Positions 47,294-57,300 of a stretch of DNA of 64,000 nucleotides are shown piece by piece. Location: contig CAJJWN010000015.1 of the NCBI GenBank assembly GCA_905196835.1, positions 1 to 64,000 on the forward strand. The letters run 5' to 3'. The stretch's first letter is position 1; every line of letters begins with the position of its first letter. The position numbers and the translations under genes are program-made. This stretch comes from an uncultured Prevotella sp. GTDB taxonomy: Bacteria; Bacteroidota; Bacteroidia; Bacteroidales; Bacteroidaceae. A model generated the notes under the pieces. The model made no database searches and was not told the origin of the DNA. It worked only from the letters and a program-made list of their open reading frames with translations.

Positions 47294-48172
47294 ATGAAAA
47301 CAGGCATAATACAACAACACAACACGGCCGACCGCGATGACAACATGCGCCGTCTGGCCGACAGCATAAGGGCTTTAGCTGCCGAAGGAGCAGAGCTTAT
47401 AGTGCTTCAAGAGCTACATAACTCGCTGTACTTCTGCCAGACGGAGAGCGTTGACAACTTCGATTTGGGCGAGCCCATACCGGGTCCTTCGACACAATTT
47501 TTCGGCGCTTTGGCAATAGAAACAGGCACGGTGCTCGTCACTTCACTGTTCGAGAGGCGCGCCGCAGGGCTTTACCATAACACGGCGGTAGTCATAGAGC
47601 GCGACGGAAGCATCGCAGGCAAGTACCGCAAGATGCACATACCCGACGACCCCGCGTATTACGAGAAGTTTTACTTCACGCCGGGCGACCTCGGTTTCCA
47701 GCCCATCGACACGTCGGTAGGCCGTCTCGGTGTGCTCGTTTGCTGGGACCAGTGGTATCCGGAAGCCGCCCGACTCATGGCGCTCCAAGGCGCGGAGATG
47801 CTTATATATCCAACAGCCATAGGCTATGAAAGCTCTGACACCGAGGCAGAACAGCAACGTCAGCGCGAGGCTTGGACTACGGTGCAGCGCGGACATGCCG
47901 TAGCCAACGGCCTGCCCGTAGTAGCCGTAAACCGCGTCGGGCATGAAGTTGACCCGTCGGGCATGACTAACGGCATACAATTTTGGGGCAGTTCGTTCGT
48001 AGCCGGACCGCAAGGCGAGCTGCTTTACCGCGCCTCAAGCACCGAAGAAGAGCACACCGTGGTTGACATCGACCTGCAACGGGGCGAGCAGGTGCGCCGC
48101 TGGTGGCCCTTCCTTCGCGACCGCAGGATTGACGAATACGGCGGAATAACACGGAGGTTCATTGACAGATAA
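47294..48172 (+). CDS. aguB: N-carbamoylputrescine amidase
   Basis: A 292-residue nitrilase-superfamily enzyme with the Glu-Lys-Cys triad: Glu in LIVLQELHN, Lys in GKYRKMHIPDD and Cys in GVLVCWDQWYPEAAR. It hydrolyses N-carbamoylputrescine to putrescine, CO2 and ammonia, completing the route from agmatine. Downstream of aguA by about 115 bp with a hairpin repeat between them. Confidence 0.96.
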   Translation: MKTGIIQQHNTADRDDNMRRLADSIRALAAEGAELIVLQELHNSLYFCQTESVDNFDLGEPIPGPSTQFFGALAIETGTVLVTSLFERRAAGLYHNTAVVIERDGSIAGKYRKMHIPDDPAYYEKFYFTPGDLGFQPIDTSVGRLGVLVCWDQWYPEAARLMALQGAEMLIYPTAIGYESSDTEAEQQRQREAWTTVQRGHAVANGLPVVAVNRVGHEVDPSGMTNGIQFWGSSFVAGPQGELLYRASSTEEEHTVVDIDLQRGEQVRRWWPFLRDRRIDEYGGITRRFIDR

Positions 48173-48177
48173 TATTT

Positions 48178-48282
48178 GACGGTTATGCGGTTATACGGTC
48201 ATAAGGTTATACGGTTTGTCCATAAAACCTTATTTCAAACACCCGTATAACCGTATAACCGCACAACCCCATAACCTTACGT
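48178..48282. repeat. Snap-back repeat (ACGGTTATGCGGTTATACGG words)
   Basis: Words such as GGTTATGCGGTTATACGG face CCGTATAACCGTATAACCGC. It lies between aguB and the ZIP gene and is open in the ZIP frame, so a longer start at 48216 would translate the repeat. Confidence 0.85.
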
Positions 48283-48284
48283 CT

Positions 48285-49055
48285 ATGCTTCTCACCCTTC
48301 TCATCCCCTTTCTCGGCACCGTTCTCGGCTCGGCTTTCGTGTTTTTCATGAAAGACAAGATGCCGGTGAAAGTGCAGAAGTCGCTCCTCGGCTTTGCCTC
48401 CGGCGTGATGGTGGCCGCCTCGGTATGGTCTCTGCTCATACCGGGCATGGATATGTCAGCCCACATGGGCAAGCTGGCAGTTGTCCCGGCGGCCGTAGGC
48501 TTCTTGGCCGGAATGGCCTTCCTGCTGCTCATCGACCGCGTTACGCCCCACCTGCACATAGGCAACGCCAAGCCCGAAGGCCCTCGCAGCCGCCTCTCGC
48601 GCACGGCTATGCTCTCGCTTGCGGTGACAATACACAACCTGCCCGAAGGCATGGGCGTGGGCGTTGTGCTGGCCGGAGCGTTGCAAGGGGAGGCGCAAAT
48701 CAGCACGGCGGCGGCAATGGCAATGGCCGTCGGCATCGCCATACAGAACATTCCAGAAGGAGCCATCATCTCGATGCCCATGCGCGCCGAGGGCAACAGC
48801 CGCCTGCGCTCGTTCACGATGGGCGCGTTGAGCGGCATAGTAGAACCTATCGGCGGCCTGCTCGTCGTACTCTTAGCTTCCATAATGACGCCCGCCCTGC
48901 CCTATCTGCTGGCCTTCGCCGCCGGAGCCATGCTTTACGTGGTGGTAGAGGAGCTAATTCCCGAAATGTCGGAGGGCGAGCACAGCAACATCGGCACCGT
49001 CGGTTTCGCCGTCGGCTTCACGCTAATGATGGTCTTGGACGTGGTTTTAGGATAA
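48285..49055 (+). CDS. ZIP-family metal transporter
   Basis: A 256-residue inner-membrane protein with about eight helices. The metal path is marked by HNLPEGMGVGV in one helix and QNIPEGAIISMP in the next, plus VVEELIPE near the end. It imports zinc or another divalent metal. The ATG at 48285 is preferred; an earlier ATG at 48216 would add 23 residues encoded by the intergenic repeat. Confidence 0.93.
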   Translation: MLLTLLIPFLGTVLGSAFVFFMKDKMPVKVQKSLLGFASGVMVAASVWSLLIPGMDMSAHMGKLAVVPAAVGFLAGMAFLLLIDRVTPHLHIGNAKPEGPRSRLSRTAMLSLAVTIHNLPEGMGVGVVLAGALQGEAQISTAAAMAMAVGIAIQNIPEGAIISMPMRAEGNSRLRSFTMGALSGIVEPIGGLLVVLLASIMTPALPYLLAFAAGAMLYVVVEELIPEMSEGEHSNIGTVGFAVGFTLMMVLDVVLG

Positions 49056-49108
49056 TATGAGATGTATGTCCTAATACTTGTAAAATCTCATTTTAATATA
49101 AACCCATA

Positions 49109-49717
49109 ATGGACTTAAACGACAACATCATACCGACAACCTTGTTTACGTATTACACGTTCAGCTGCTTCAACTGTAATTTTGACGACATTATACACGC
49201 ACTTGACTCCGAATATGCGACAAATGACAAATGGAAGATGCAGCAAAAGCCGTTCGCATTCGACCTTTACGAAGGAGAGCCACGCCCTGGAGGCGCACAC
49301 TTTCCAAAGGCTTATTTCTATGTTCCCAAAGTAAGCAGCTGTTGCGTGATGTTCTCCAATTATGCAGACGGACTGGCGACCATGACTTATTGGATGTCAA
49401 GAAAAGTACAATGCCAATGCTATAACTTCAGAATTACAAACGCAGACACACATTGCAGCATCAATTCCTTAGAATACATAAGCTGCGGAAAACTTTTAAG
49501 AATTGTGTATGCCATGCAAGACCCACAATGGGTGTTTTATAATAAAGGCGACACCTTGTGGTTTGAGGATGAAGCATTATACGCAAACAGACAGGTAAAA
49601 CACAGGCTCAACAGCACTATACTAACCAAGTATTGTCTGAAATTAGACTTCGACATAACAAATCCCAACTTTTGGAAAAGCAAAAAATCCGTATTGCTTG
49701 AACGCATAAAATGGTAA
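49109..49717 (+). CDS. Hypothetical protein
   Basis: A 202-residue soluble protein rich in Cys, Tyr, Phe and Trp (FTYYTFSCFNCNFDDII; KVSSCCVMFSNYADGLATMTYWMS). No signal peptide or membrane helix. The gene has a lower GC content than its neighbours. I do not recognise the family; small lone proteins of this kind are sometimes polymorphic-toxin immunity proteins, but nothing nearby supports that. Confidence 0.65.
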   Translation: MDLNDNIIPTTLFTYYTFSCFNCNFDDIIHALDSEYATNDKWKMQQKPFAFDLYEGEPRPGGAHFPKAYFYVPKVSSCCVMFSNYADGLATMTYWMSRKVQCQCYNFRITNADTHCSINSLEYISCGKLLRIVYAMQDPQWVFYNKGDTLWFEDEALYANRQVKHRLNSTILTKYCLKLDFDITNPNFWKSKKSVLLERIKW

Positions 49718-49730
49718 AATACACATTCTT

Positions 49731-50096
49731 ATGAAACAAACTCATACAACAATACAGACAGAAAAAGTCGTTTCCACATGGTGGGCGATGCAAGGCTTGG
49801 TCTTCACGGTTTACTTCATAACAACCAGTTGCACACACGGCAAGCCGCCTGCATGGGCCTTGACCTTCGGCATAATACTCTGCCTTGCCGCCTACCTGCG
49901 ACTGAAGGGCGCACAGCTAAGGCGCATCGCCGATATGGTTTTGCTGGCATACGCCGTCGCGTTCGCCGTCATCGCTTATCTCATAATCAACATAAAGGCC
50001 GACGAGCCTTTGCTGCAAGCCCTGCTTATCATTGTAGCCTTGGCTAACATCGCAGCCAGCATAGCGTCGCTTTGGCGCAAGTCCAAGGGTGCATAG
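49731..50096 (+). CDS. Small four-helix membrane protein
   Basis: A 121-residue protein with four hydrophobic stretches (about 17-34, 41-57, 66-86 and 92-112) and a basic tail. It begins 13 bp after the preceding gene, so the two are likely co-transcribed. Family not recognised. Confidence 0.65.
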   Translation: MKQTHTTIQTEKVVSTWWAMQGLVFTVYFITTSCTHGKPPAWALTFGIILCLAAYLRLKGAQLRRIADMVLLAYAVAFAVIAYLIINIKADEPLLQALLIIVALANIAASIASLWRKSKGA

Positions 50097-50243
50097 CGCA
50101 TACATCAGGCACCATACTGCAACCGCCTTCACCGCGCAGCGTTCACAATGAGCATAACGGACGCCACTCGATGAAGGCGGTTTTATCATCGCTTACAAAC
50201 CGGAAAACGACAAGCGTAAAAACAAAAGCAGACAAACAGTATC

Positions 50244-50333
50244 GCCATTTGCCGTCTTTCGCCCTGCAAAAGACGGCAAACGGGAGGCTCAAAGGCCGTC
50301 TTTTACAAACTGAAAGACGGCCTTTTGCCACAT
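50244..50333. repeat. Co-varying palindrome array, locus 9
   Basis: Units TGCCGTCTTTC, AAAAGACGGCAAA, AAAGGCCGTCTTTT and GAAAGACGGCCTTTT form two matched pairs in the 50097-50503 gap. Confidence 0.9.
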
Positions 50334-50420
50334 CAGCAATATCATCCTGATTATCAGCAAGTTACAAACAAGAAAAAGACAACAAGACTTCCGCCTGCAT
50401 AAAAACATCACAATGTGTTT

Positions 50421-50495
50421 TGGAAAAATGTAAAAACAAGCTTCATTTCCCTTGGAAAAATGTAAAAAAACAGCTATATTTGCCATGGAAAAATG
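50421..50495 (+). promoter_or_regulatory. Three direct repeats TGGAAAAATG with embedded promoter
   Basis: TGGAAAAATG begins at 50421, at 50454 minus one (50453/50454) and at 50486/50487, giving spacings of 32 and 33 bp. The middle copy contains TTGG (50452-50455), which with 19 bp and TATATTTG (50475-50482) makes a promoter. Transcription would begin close to the third copy, just before the ATPase start. Confidence 0.8.
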
Positions 50496-50503
50496 GCAAA
50501 TAT

Positions 50504-51850
50504 ATGTTAAATAGAAAAATTGACAGCTATATCAGAGACTTTTACACAAATTCACGCAACGCCCTGCTAATAACCGGCGCACGACAAACGGGCAAGACTT
50601 TTTCTATCAGGGAATTCGGAAAATCATTCAAAAGTTTTGTAGAAATAAACTTTGTCGATATGCCTGAAGCGGTAAGTGTCTTTGCAGAAGCAAAGAGCAG
50701 CAGCGACATTCTGCTGCGCCTGTCAGCCATCACAAGAGTGCCGCTAATAAAGGGAGATACGCTTGTATTTTTCGATGAGGTACAGAAGTGTCCCGACATC
50801 GTGACTAAGATAAAATTTCTTGTTGACGAAGGCTCATACCGCTACATAATGAGCGGCTCGCTGCTTGGCGTTGAGTTGAAGGACTTGCGCTCCGAACCCG
50901 TAGGATATATGGGTGTGAAAGAGATGTTTCCTCTTGACTTCGAGGAGTTTATCTCAAACCTTGGCATAAACGAAAACATTATCAACTCACTACGTGACTC
51001 ATGGAAAAGCCGCAATGCGGTGGACAGTTTCCTGCACACAAAACTTATGGAGTTGTTCCGCCTCTATTTGGTAATAGGAGGAATGCCTGCCGCCGTCAAC
51101 AAATACATGGAAAGCAACAACCTGCAAGAAGTAACGGCCGTGCAACAGGACATAATCTGCCTGTACAAGCGTGACATAGCACAATACGACCCGGAAAACA
51201 AACTTTACATAGAGGATATTTTCGACCTGATACCGCCAGAGCTCAACGCAAAAAACAAACGCTTCATAATGAAAAGCCTTAACGAAAGTGCCAGATTCGA
51301 GCGTTACCGCAACAGTTTCCTGTGGCTGAAAGACGCAGGCGTAGCCATACCTGTTTACAATGTAGAAGAGCCGAAAGTGCCGTTGCTGCTGTCAAAATCA
51401 AGAAACCTGTTCAAACTTTTCCAAAACGACATCGGCCTTCTTGCCGCGCAATACGCCGAAGGAATACAGCTCCGGATAATAACAGACGATAAAAACATCA
51501 ACTTCGGGGCAATATACGAGAACGCCGTAGCGCAAGAATTAACCGCACACGGCCTGCTCCCATATTATTACAACAACAAGAAGCGAGGCGAAATTGACTT
51601 CATCGTAGAAACAGGAGGCGATGTACTGCCCATAGAAGTGAAGTCTGGCAAGGATTACGAGACGCACAGAGCACTGTCAAACATTATGGAATGCGGCGAA
51701 TACAACATACCGCAGGCCGTGGTATTCAATAACGACAACTTGAAAGTTGACGGAAAAATTGTTTACGCGCCGATATACATGATGATGTTTTTACAGCCCA
51801 ACAACGACGCACCCAAATATTACAAAGTAGACTTGTCGATGCTGCAATGA
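50504..51850 (+). CDS. AAA ATPase with DUF4143 domain
   Basis: A 448-residue protein. Walker A GARQTGKT at residues 25-32, Walker B VFFDE at 89-93, the PLDFEEF block near 160, and a C-terminal DUF4143 domain with GEIDFIVETGG and PIEVKS, which has the E..D..ExK nuclease-fold pattern. Function of this family is unknown. Longer starts at 50420 and 50485 exist but lie before or at the predicted transcription start, and their extra residues (HFPWKN, LPWKN) are translated from the repeats; the ATG at 50504 is chosen. Confidence 0.9.
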   Translation: MLNRKIDSYIRDFYTNSRNALLITGARQTGKTFSIREFGKSFKSFVEINFVDMPEAVSVFAEAKSSSDILLRLSAITRVPLIKGDTLVFFDEVQKCPDIVTKIKFLVDEGSYRYIMSGSLLGVELKDLRSEPVGYMGVKEMFPLDFEEFISNLGINENIINSLRDSWKSRNAVDSFLHTKLMELFRLYLVIGGMPAAVNKYMESNNLQEVTAVQQDIICLYKRDIAQYDPENKLYIEDIFDLIPPELNAKNKRFIMKSLNESARFERYRNSFLWLKDAGVAIPVYNVEEPKVPLLLSKSRNLFKLFQNDIGLLAAQYAEGIQLRIITDDKNINFGAIYENAVAQELTAHGLLPYYYNNKKRGEIDFIVETGGDVLPIEVKSGKDYETHRALSNIMECGEYNIPQAVVFNNDNLKVDGKIVYAPIYMMMFLQPNNDAPKYYKVDLSMLQ

Positions 51851-51906
51851 CAGCACCGGCAAGCCCGACTATAACCAAGAAGGCGTATTTTCTTAACTCT
51901 TCACCC

Positions 51907-52911
51907 TTAATTCTTAACCGCTTTCGGCTCCACATAGCGGCCGTTCACCTTCAAAGGCTCTATGTGGAGGTTGATATACGTGCCCGTGCCGAAGTGTTGG
52001 CGCAGCTCACGCTCTATGTCAGTGGCGCGGCGGTGAGCCTCGTAAAGGGTCAGTCCGCCGGGCATACGCAGGTGCATTTCTATAGATATGCGGTTGCCTA
52101 TGCGGCGCGTGCGCAGGTTGTGCACGCCGCTCACGCCGTCTTCAGCCTCGGCAATATCCTTTATTTTACGCTCTATCTCCTCGGGAAGGCTTTTCTCCAA
52201 AAGCTCGTCAGACGCTTGCTTCATCAGCGCAAGGGCTGTCTTTATGATGAAAATGCTCACCACGACGGCGGCGATTGGGTCGAGCACGGTCCAGCGTTCG
52301 CCAAGAAAGATGGCACCGCCGATGCCGAGCGCCGTGCCGACTGACGAGAAGGCATCGCTGCGGTGATGCCAGGCGTTGGCCACGACGGCCTGCGACTGCG
52401 CCTCGCGCCCCACCCTTACGGTGAACCGATAGCACCATTCTTTCGACACAATGCTTATCAACGCCGCCCAGAGGGCTATCATGCCGGGCTGCGGCAAGAC
52501 CTCTCCGCGCAGCGCAGCGGCTATTTTTTCGGCTCCGCCGTAGAGTATCATGATGCCCACGGCGAACAGGGCGAGGCCGATGAAGGCCGTAGCCAGCGTC
52601 TCATACTTGCCGTGGCCGTAGTCGTGGTCGCTGTCTTGCGGCTTGTTGCTGAGTTTGACGAAGACGATGACTACAACGTCGGTAACAAGGTCGGAAAGCG
52701 AATGTACCGCGTCGGCAATCATCGCCGACGAGCGGCCAAGCACGCCAAAGGCGAACTTCAAGGCTACAAGCAGCACGTTGATAATGCTGCCAAGCACGGT
52801 AACACGGTATATCTTGCGCTCACGGAGACGGTCTTCCGCCATCTCATTTCCCTTATTTCCATCCTGAAGTGAGGATGATTGATTATTCTTGTTCATGCTT
52901 CTACTATTCAT
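51907..52911 (-). CDS. Cation diffusion facilitator family transporter
   Basis: A protein of about 334 residues with six helices: IADAVHSLSDLVTD and HHRSDAFSS are the paired metal sites of the transport domain, and the C-terminal cytoplasmic ferredoxin-like domain (SIEMHLRMPGG..YEAHRRATDIERELRQHF) is complete. It exports zinc, iron or a similar ion using the proton gradient. Starts at 52896 or 52911 are likely; the longer frame to 53022 would overlap the next gene. The last residues VKN and the stop are encoded by a GTTAAGAATTAA repeat word. Confidence 0.93.
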   Translation of the reverse strand: MNSRSMNKNNQSSSLQDGNKGNEMAEDRLRERKIYRVTVLGSIINVLLVALKFAFGVLGRSSAMIADAVHSLSDLVTDVVVIVFVKLSNKPQDSDHDYGHGKYETLATAFIGLALFAVGIMILYGGAEKIAAALRGEVLPQPGMIALWAALISIVSKEWCYRFTVRVGREAQSQAVVANAWHHRSDAFSSVGTALGIGGAIFLGERWTVLDPIAAVVVSIFIIKTALALMKQASDELLEKSLPEEIERKIKDIAEAEDGVSGVHNLRTRRIGNRISIEMHLRMPGGLTLYEAHRRATDIERELRQHFGTGTYINLHIEPLKVNGRYVEPKAVKN

Positions 52912-52996
52912 GACAAAACTATTTATCCTAAAAACAAAACCTTTTCTAAAAAATACTTGCAAGGCTTCCACCCTTAGTAAGGGCTTGGACGGGTGC

Positions 52997-54280
52997 TTAC
53001 TTCTTACCGAACTCCGGGTCAATCTTCACGAACGCGGCCACAACAAACGTCATGGCGCACAACAAAACAACAATGATGAAAAACCAGAGATAACCGACAA
53101 GCTCCTGCAACCAACCCGCCACGAGGCCGGGAAGCATCATCGAGAGCGCCATCAAAGCCGTGCAGAGGGCGTAATGTGAAGTCTTATACTCGCCCTGGCT
53201 GTAATAAATAAGGTAGAGCATATAGGCAGTGAAGCCGAAACCGTAACCAAACTGCTCTACGAAAACGCAGGCGTTGATTATCGTAAGGCTTGACGGCATG
53301 ACGTAACTAAGGTAAACATACACAAGGTCGGGCAGCGTTATGGCGCACACCATGGGCCAAAGCCACCGCCTAAGACCGTCCTTCCCGGCGGCCATTCCGC
53401 CAAGGATGCCGCCCAGTGTGAGGCCTACGACGCCCACAGTACCCTGCACAAAGCCGTATTCCTGCGGCGAAAGGCCCAGTCCGCCGTTGCTTCCGCTGTC
53501 GATAAGGAATAGCGACGACACCTTGGCAAGCAGCCCTTCGGGCATACGGTAGCACAGCATGAAGAGAAAAGCCCACACCGTCTCCCTGACCGGGAACTTC
53601 GTGAAGAACGTCTTTATAGAGTGCCACAGCTCGCCCCAGATGTCGGCCGCGCTGGCGTTGCGCCGCTTGCGGTCTGACAACGGACACGGCAACACGTAGC
53701 TGTGCCACAGCCACAAGGCGATGAACAGCCCCGTAACGCCGTAGAACATCAGGCTCCACGAATAGCGTATGCTGCCCCGGAATATTACCTGCAAGTTGCC
53801 TGCCACCATGACAAGGAAGCCTTGCCCGAAGATAGTAGCCAGGCGGTAGAACGTACTACGTATGCCGACAAACCACGCCTGCTTGTGCTCATCAAGCCCG
53901 AGCATGTAGAAACCGTCGGCAGCAATGTCATGCGTCGCACTGCTGAAGGCCATCAACCAAAAGAAGCAAAGCGTGCCTTGAAGCCAGAAGTCGGTAGGTA
54001 TGGTGAAGGCAACGCCGCCGAACGCCGCTCCGACAAGCAGCTGCATGGTGATTATCCACCAGCGTTTGGTCTTGATGATGTCAACAAACGGGCTCCACAA
54101 CGGCTTGATTACCCACGGCAGATAGAGCCACGACGTATAGAAAGTGATTTCGGCGTTGGTCAATCCCAACTGCTTGTAGAGCACGAGCGAAATAGTCATC
54201 ACCGCCACATACGGCAGTCCCTCGGCGAAATAAAGCGAGGGAACCCAGCTCCAAGGATTCTTGCTTAGTCTTTTATTCAT
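52997..54280 (-). CDS. AmpG-like muropeptide permease (MFS)
   Basis: A 427-residue protein with about 12 helices. PWSWVPSLYFAEGLPYVAVMTISLVLYKQLGLTNAEITFYTSWLYLPWVIKPLWSP is the typical start of AmpG/PAT-family permeases, which bring anhydro-muropeptides from the periplasm back into the cell for recycling. Its place next to a SpoIID-domain protein fits a cell-wall recycling role. Confidence 0.9.
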   Translation of the reverse strand: MNKRLSKNPWSWVPSLYFAEGLPYVAVMTISLVLYKQLGLTNAEITFYTSWLYLPWVIKPLWSPFVDIIKTKRWWIITMQLLVGAAFGGVAFTIPTDFWLQGTLCFFWLMAFSSATHDIAADGFYMLGLDEHKQAWFVGIRSTFYRLATIFGQGFLVMVAGNLQVIFRGSIRYSWSLMFYGVTGLFIALWLWHSYVLPCPLSDRKRRNASAADIWGELWHSIKTFFTKFPVRETVWAFLFMLCYRMPEGLLAKVSSLFLIDSGSNGGLGLSPQEYGFVQGTVGVVGLTLGGILGGMAAGKDGLRRWLWPMVCAITLPDLVYVYLSYVMPSSLTIINACVFVEQFGYGFGFTAYMLYLIYYSQGEYKTSHYALCTALMALSMMLPGLVAGWLQELVGYLWFFIIVVLLCAMTFVVAAFVKIDPEFGKK

Positions 54281-54283
54281 AAT

Positions 54284-54396
54284 CTTAAGAGTTAAGAATA
54301 AAGAGTTAAGAATTAAGAATTAAGAAAAACACATTTGCATTTCATCTGCCAACAAAGCATTCTCTCTTAATTCTTAACTCTTAATTCTTAATTAAC
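54284..54396. repeat. Snap-back repeat between AmpG-like and fusion genes
   Basis: TTAAGAGTTAAGAATAAAGAG words face TCTTAATTCTTAACTCTTAAT words. The right arm includes the stop codon of the fusion gene (minus strand AGT TAA). Confidence 0.85.
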
Positions 54397-57300
54397 TATA
54401 TATTTTCCTTATTTCCGCGCCGCGGTAATAGTGCAAAAGGATTTCATCATATTTGCATCCATGCTCACCCATGACTGCAGCACCTATCTGGCAAAGCCCC
54501 ACTCCATGCCCCCAGCCTGCGCCGGTGATGACAAACCGCGAAGGCACTTCGCCGTCAACGCCAAGCTTATCCACAACGAACGCACTACTGTAAAGATGTG
54601 TTTCGCTTAGCGTACGGCGTATTTCAAGCTCTTTTCCTATGGTAAATGTCCGCTTGGTTCCTATAATTTTAAGCTTGCATATACGGCCGCTGCGCCCGCG
54701 TTCCACTGGTACAAGGTCAACAATTTGCCCGAAATCAATCTTCAACTTGTCATAAATCAGGGCGGAAAGCTGCTCTTGCGTGTATTCCACGCGCCAGCGG
54801 TAAAAGTCGGAAGTCTCTTGGTCGTAGTCGTTCAACACCTGCGAAAGTATGCGCTTGTCGCCGGTATTGCAGTAAGCCTCGGGACAAGAACGTATCCATC
54901 TGTCGGCCTCCGATTCTACGGTAAGGTCTGGCAGGGCGGATTGCACACTGCCATTGTCACGAATGGAAACAAGGTAAGGCTGTGAGTTATTTTCCCAACA
55001 ATACTGGAACTCCTCTGTTATTCCGCCGCAGCACTTGCTGAAACGGGCGTCGCAAATGTCGTCGCCATACATCAATATCTGGCCGCGCGTCTCCTTGACC
55101 GCCTCCTCCACATGCACATTTGTCGCCTTTGTAATGCCTTGGTAACGCTGGCAATGGTCGTCGGCGCACACGTCAAAGATGGTATGGTCGTCCCTGTCAT
55201 ACCAGCGTATAAGCTCGTCGTCCTTTTTTACGAACGAGAAAAAGCCACTTCCACCTGTGTCTTGACTGCGCCTGCGCTTTATTTGTGCCAGCAGCCAGCT
55301 GCGCGATATTACGGCGTGTGCTTTCAGAAACTCAATTGACGACGTGGCTTTCATCTCGCTTGAAATCACACTCACCAGGTAATTTTCCACCGGAAGGCAG
55401 TTTATTGCACATACCTTGTCCGCCTCGACGACAAGCTTCAGCGTTCCTTGGAATGTCTGTGTCTCCTGCCTTTGCCAGTGAAAGTTAACGCCAATCGTTA
55501 CTCCATCAAGGGAAAACGATGCCCCGCCACCTTCAGGAGAGAATGTAAGCTCGCGGTAAAGATTGCCATTCCAGAGTATTCCTCCTTCTGAAAACTCCAC
55601 TTCCTGACGGCCTGATATAACCTCGCCCTTCGCCAGATAATCGCCGTTCAGCACGAAACTTATCTTTGGAGAGCTCAAAATGCCAACCTGCACATAAGGT
55701 TCGCGCCTCTCGACAAAGTGCTCTACACTGCCGGAAGGCGCATTTGAGGCACTGCTTATCTTGCCGACAACATCGCGCATGGCCGCTTCGTCAAGCGCAA
55801 CTTCACGCATTATACTCTCAACCTGCGCCGGAGTAAGCCTGTCAAAATCAGTCTTTCGCGGCGTAACTACAAGCCCGGCCATGTCAAGTGCGCCAGGACT
55901 AACCATGACTTGCCCGTCCTGGTTGCCATAATAGCAGTCGGGACGATGTTTGGCACGCAGGAAAATAACGGTGTGGCAGACGTCGCCCTGCATCCAACTT
56001 ATGACGTTCATCATCGGTTCCGACGAGCCATCGCGCTGCGGCAAAGCGTCATATACGCGGCGGAAAAGGGCAACGTCGTTGTCAATATTGTGACTTCTGA
56101 TTAACAATGCCGGGCTAACCCATCCGTTAATAACGGATATATCGTCGCCATCGGCAAGCGAATATATCGTGGAAAGCTCTCGCTGAAGCCTCGGCCAAGC
56201 CGCAAGCAAAGGCAAATTGCCCTGCGCAAAGGCCTGGAAGTGCATGTGGTCGGGAGCTGAAGCACCACATTCAGGGCCGTTATAGAACACCGCAATGTCG
56301 ATAAAGCGCAGCAAAAGCCTGTGCATTTCTGGATAAAACTCCAATATGCCTTGCGGCCTGTGCGAGCGTAACGGTATGGTGAAATGCACCGGCATTATGG
56401 GGTATGGATTAACCAACAACTCAAATTTGTCGTCAACATGCTTTACTATTTGCTCCTTCGGTCTGTTTTCCCTGCAAAGGAAACACGGCCTGTGACTTAC
56501 CGAAACCTTGTCTGTTGCCGCGCCGGTTGACACCATCCGCGCCGGATTATGCTGTAAAGTTATGCCGTATCCGCCAACGGCCATGCTGCGTGTCTGCACA
56601 TCGTGCAGGTCACGGAAGTTGCGCCGGGCCAAATCCCAGGTCTCCAACTGGCGGTTGAAAAAGCGCAGCAGAGAGTTGTCCTCCAACGCCATGACCTCGC
56701 CGGCGTTCATCTTCCTGCGCGCCATCAGCTCCATGGTGCGCAGGCGGTCCTTATATAAATTGTTGGCGTTAACCTTGTCAACGCTCAATGCGGCATCGCT
56801 GTTACCTGCCCAACGGCGGCAAAGATAAAGCTCGGTGAAGATGCGGCCTATCCTGAACCTGCGGCTAAAGGCCAGTCCTACGGCGTAGTCCTCACCATAA
56901 CTTGTGTTTGGAAAGCACACCTGGCGCAACAGAGGAGTAAAGAATGCACGCGGCGCGCCAAGCCCGTTGATGCGCAGCGCGTTGTTGCATCCGTTCTTTT
57001 CAGTCCACTCCGAATGGCTTATAAGCCCGGGAGGCAGTGTGTTCAAGTCGAAGTCGCACATCCTGTAACTGCCTACAATCATGGCCGCACGCTGCTCGTA
57101 GAACGCATCAACAATGGTTTGCAGCGTATCGGGCGACGAATACAGGTCGTCGCTGTCAAGCTGTACGGCAAAGCGTCCGCACCGCTCGTCGTCCACGGCA
57201 ACGTTCCAACAGCCGCCAATACCAAGGTCGGTGCGCCGCGGAACGATGTGTATCAGCCGCTCATCCGTATATCCGTCGAGCAGCTTTGTAGTGTTGTCGG

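Noticed and set aside
48216..48284. 23-residue N-terminal extension of the ZIP transporter
   Set aside because: It is encoded by the intergenic snap-back repeat and lacks similarity to the family.
50420..50503. N-terminal extension of the ATPase (HFPWKN repeats)
   Set aside because: The extra residues are translated from the upstream direct repeats and lie before the predicted transcription start.
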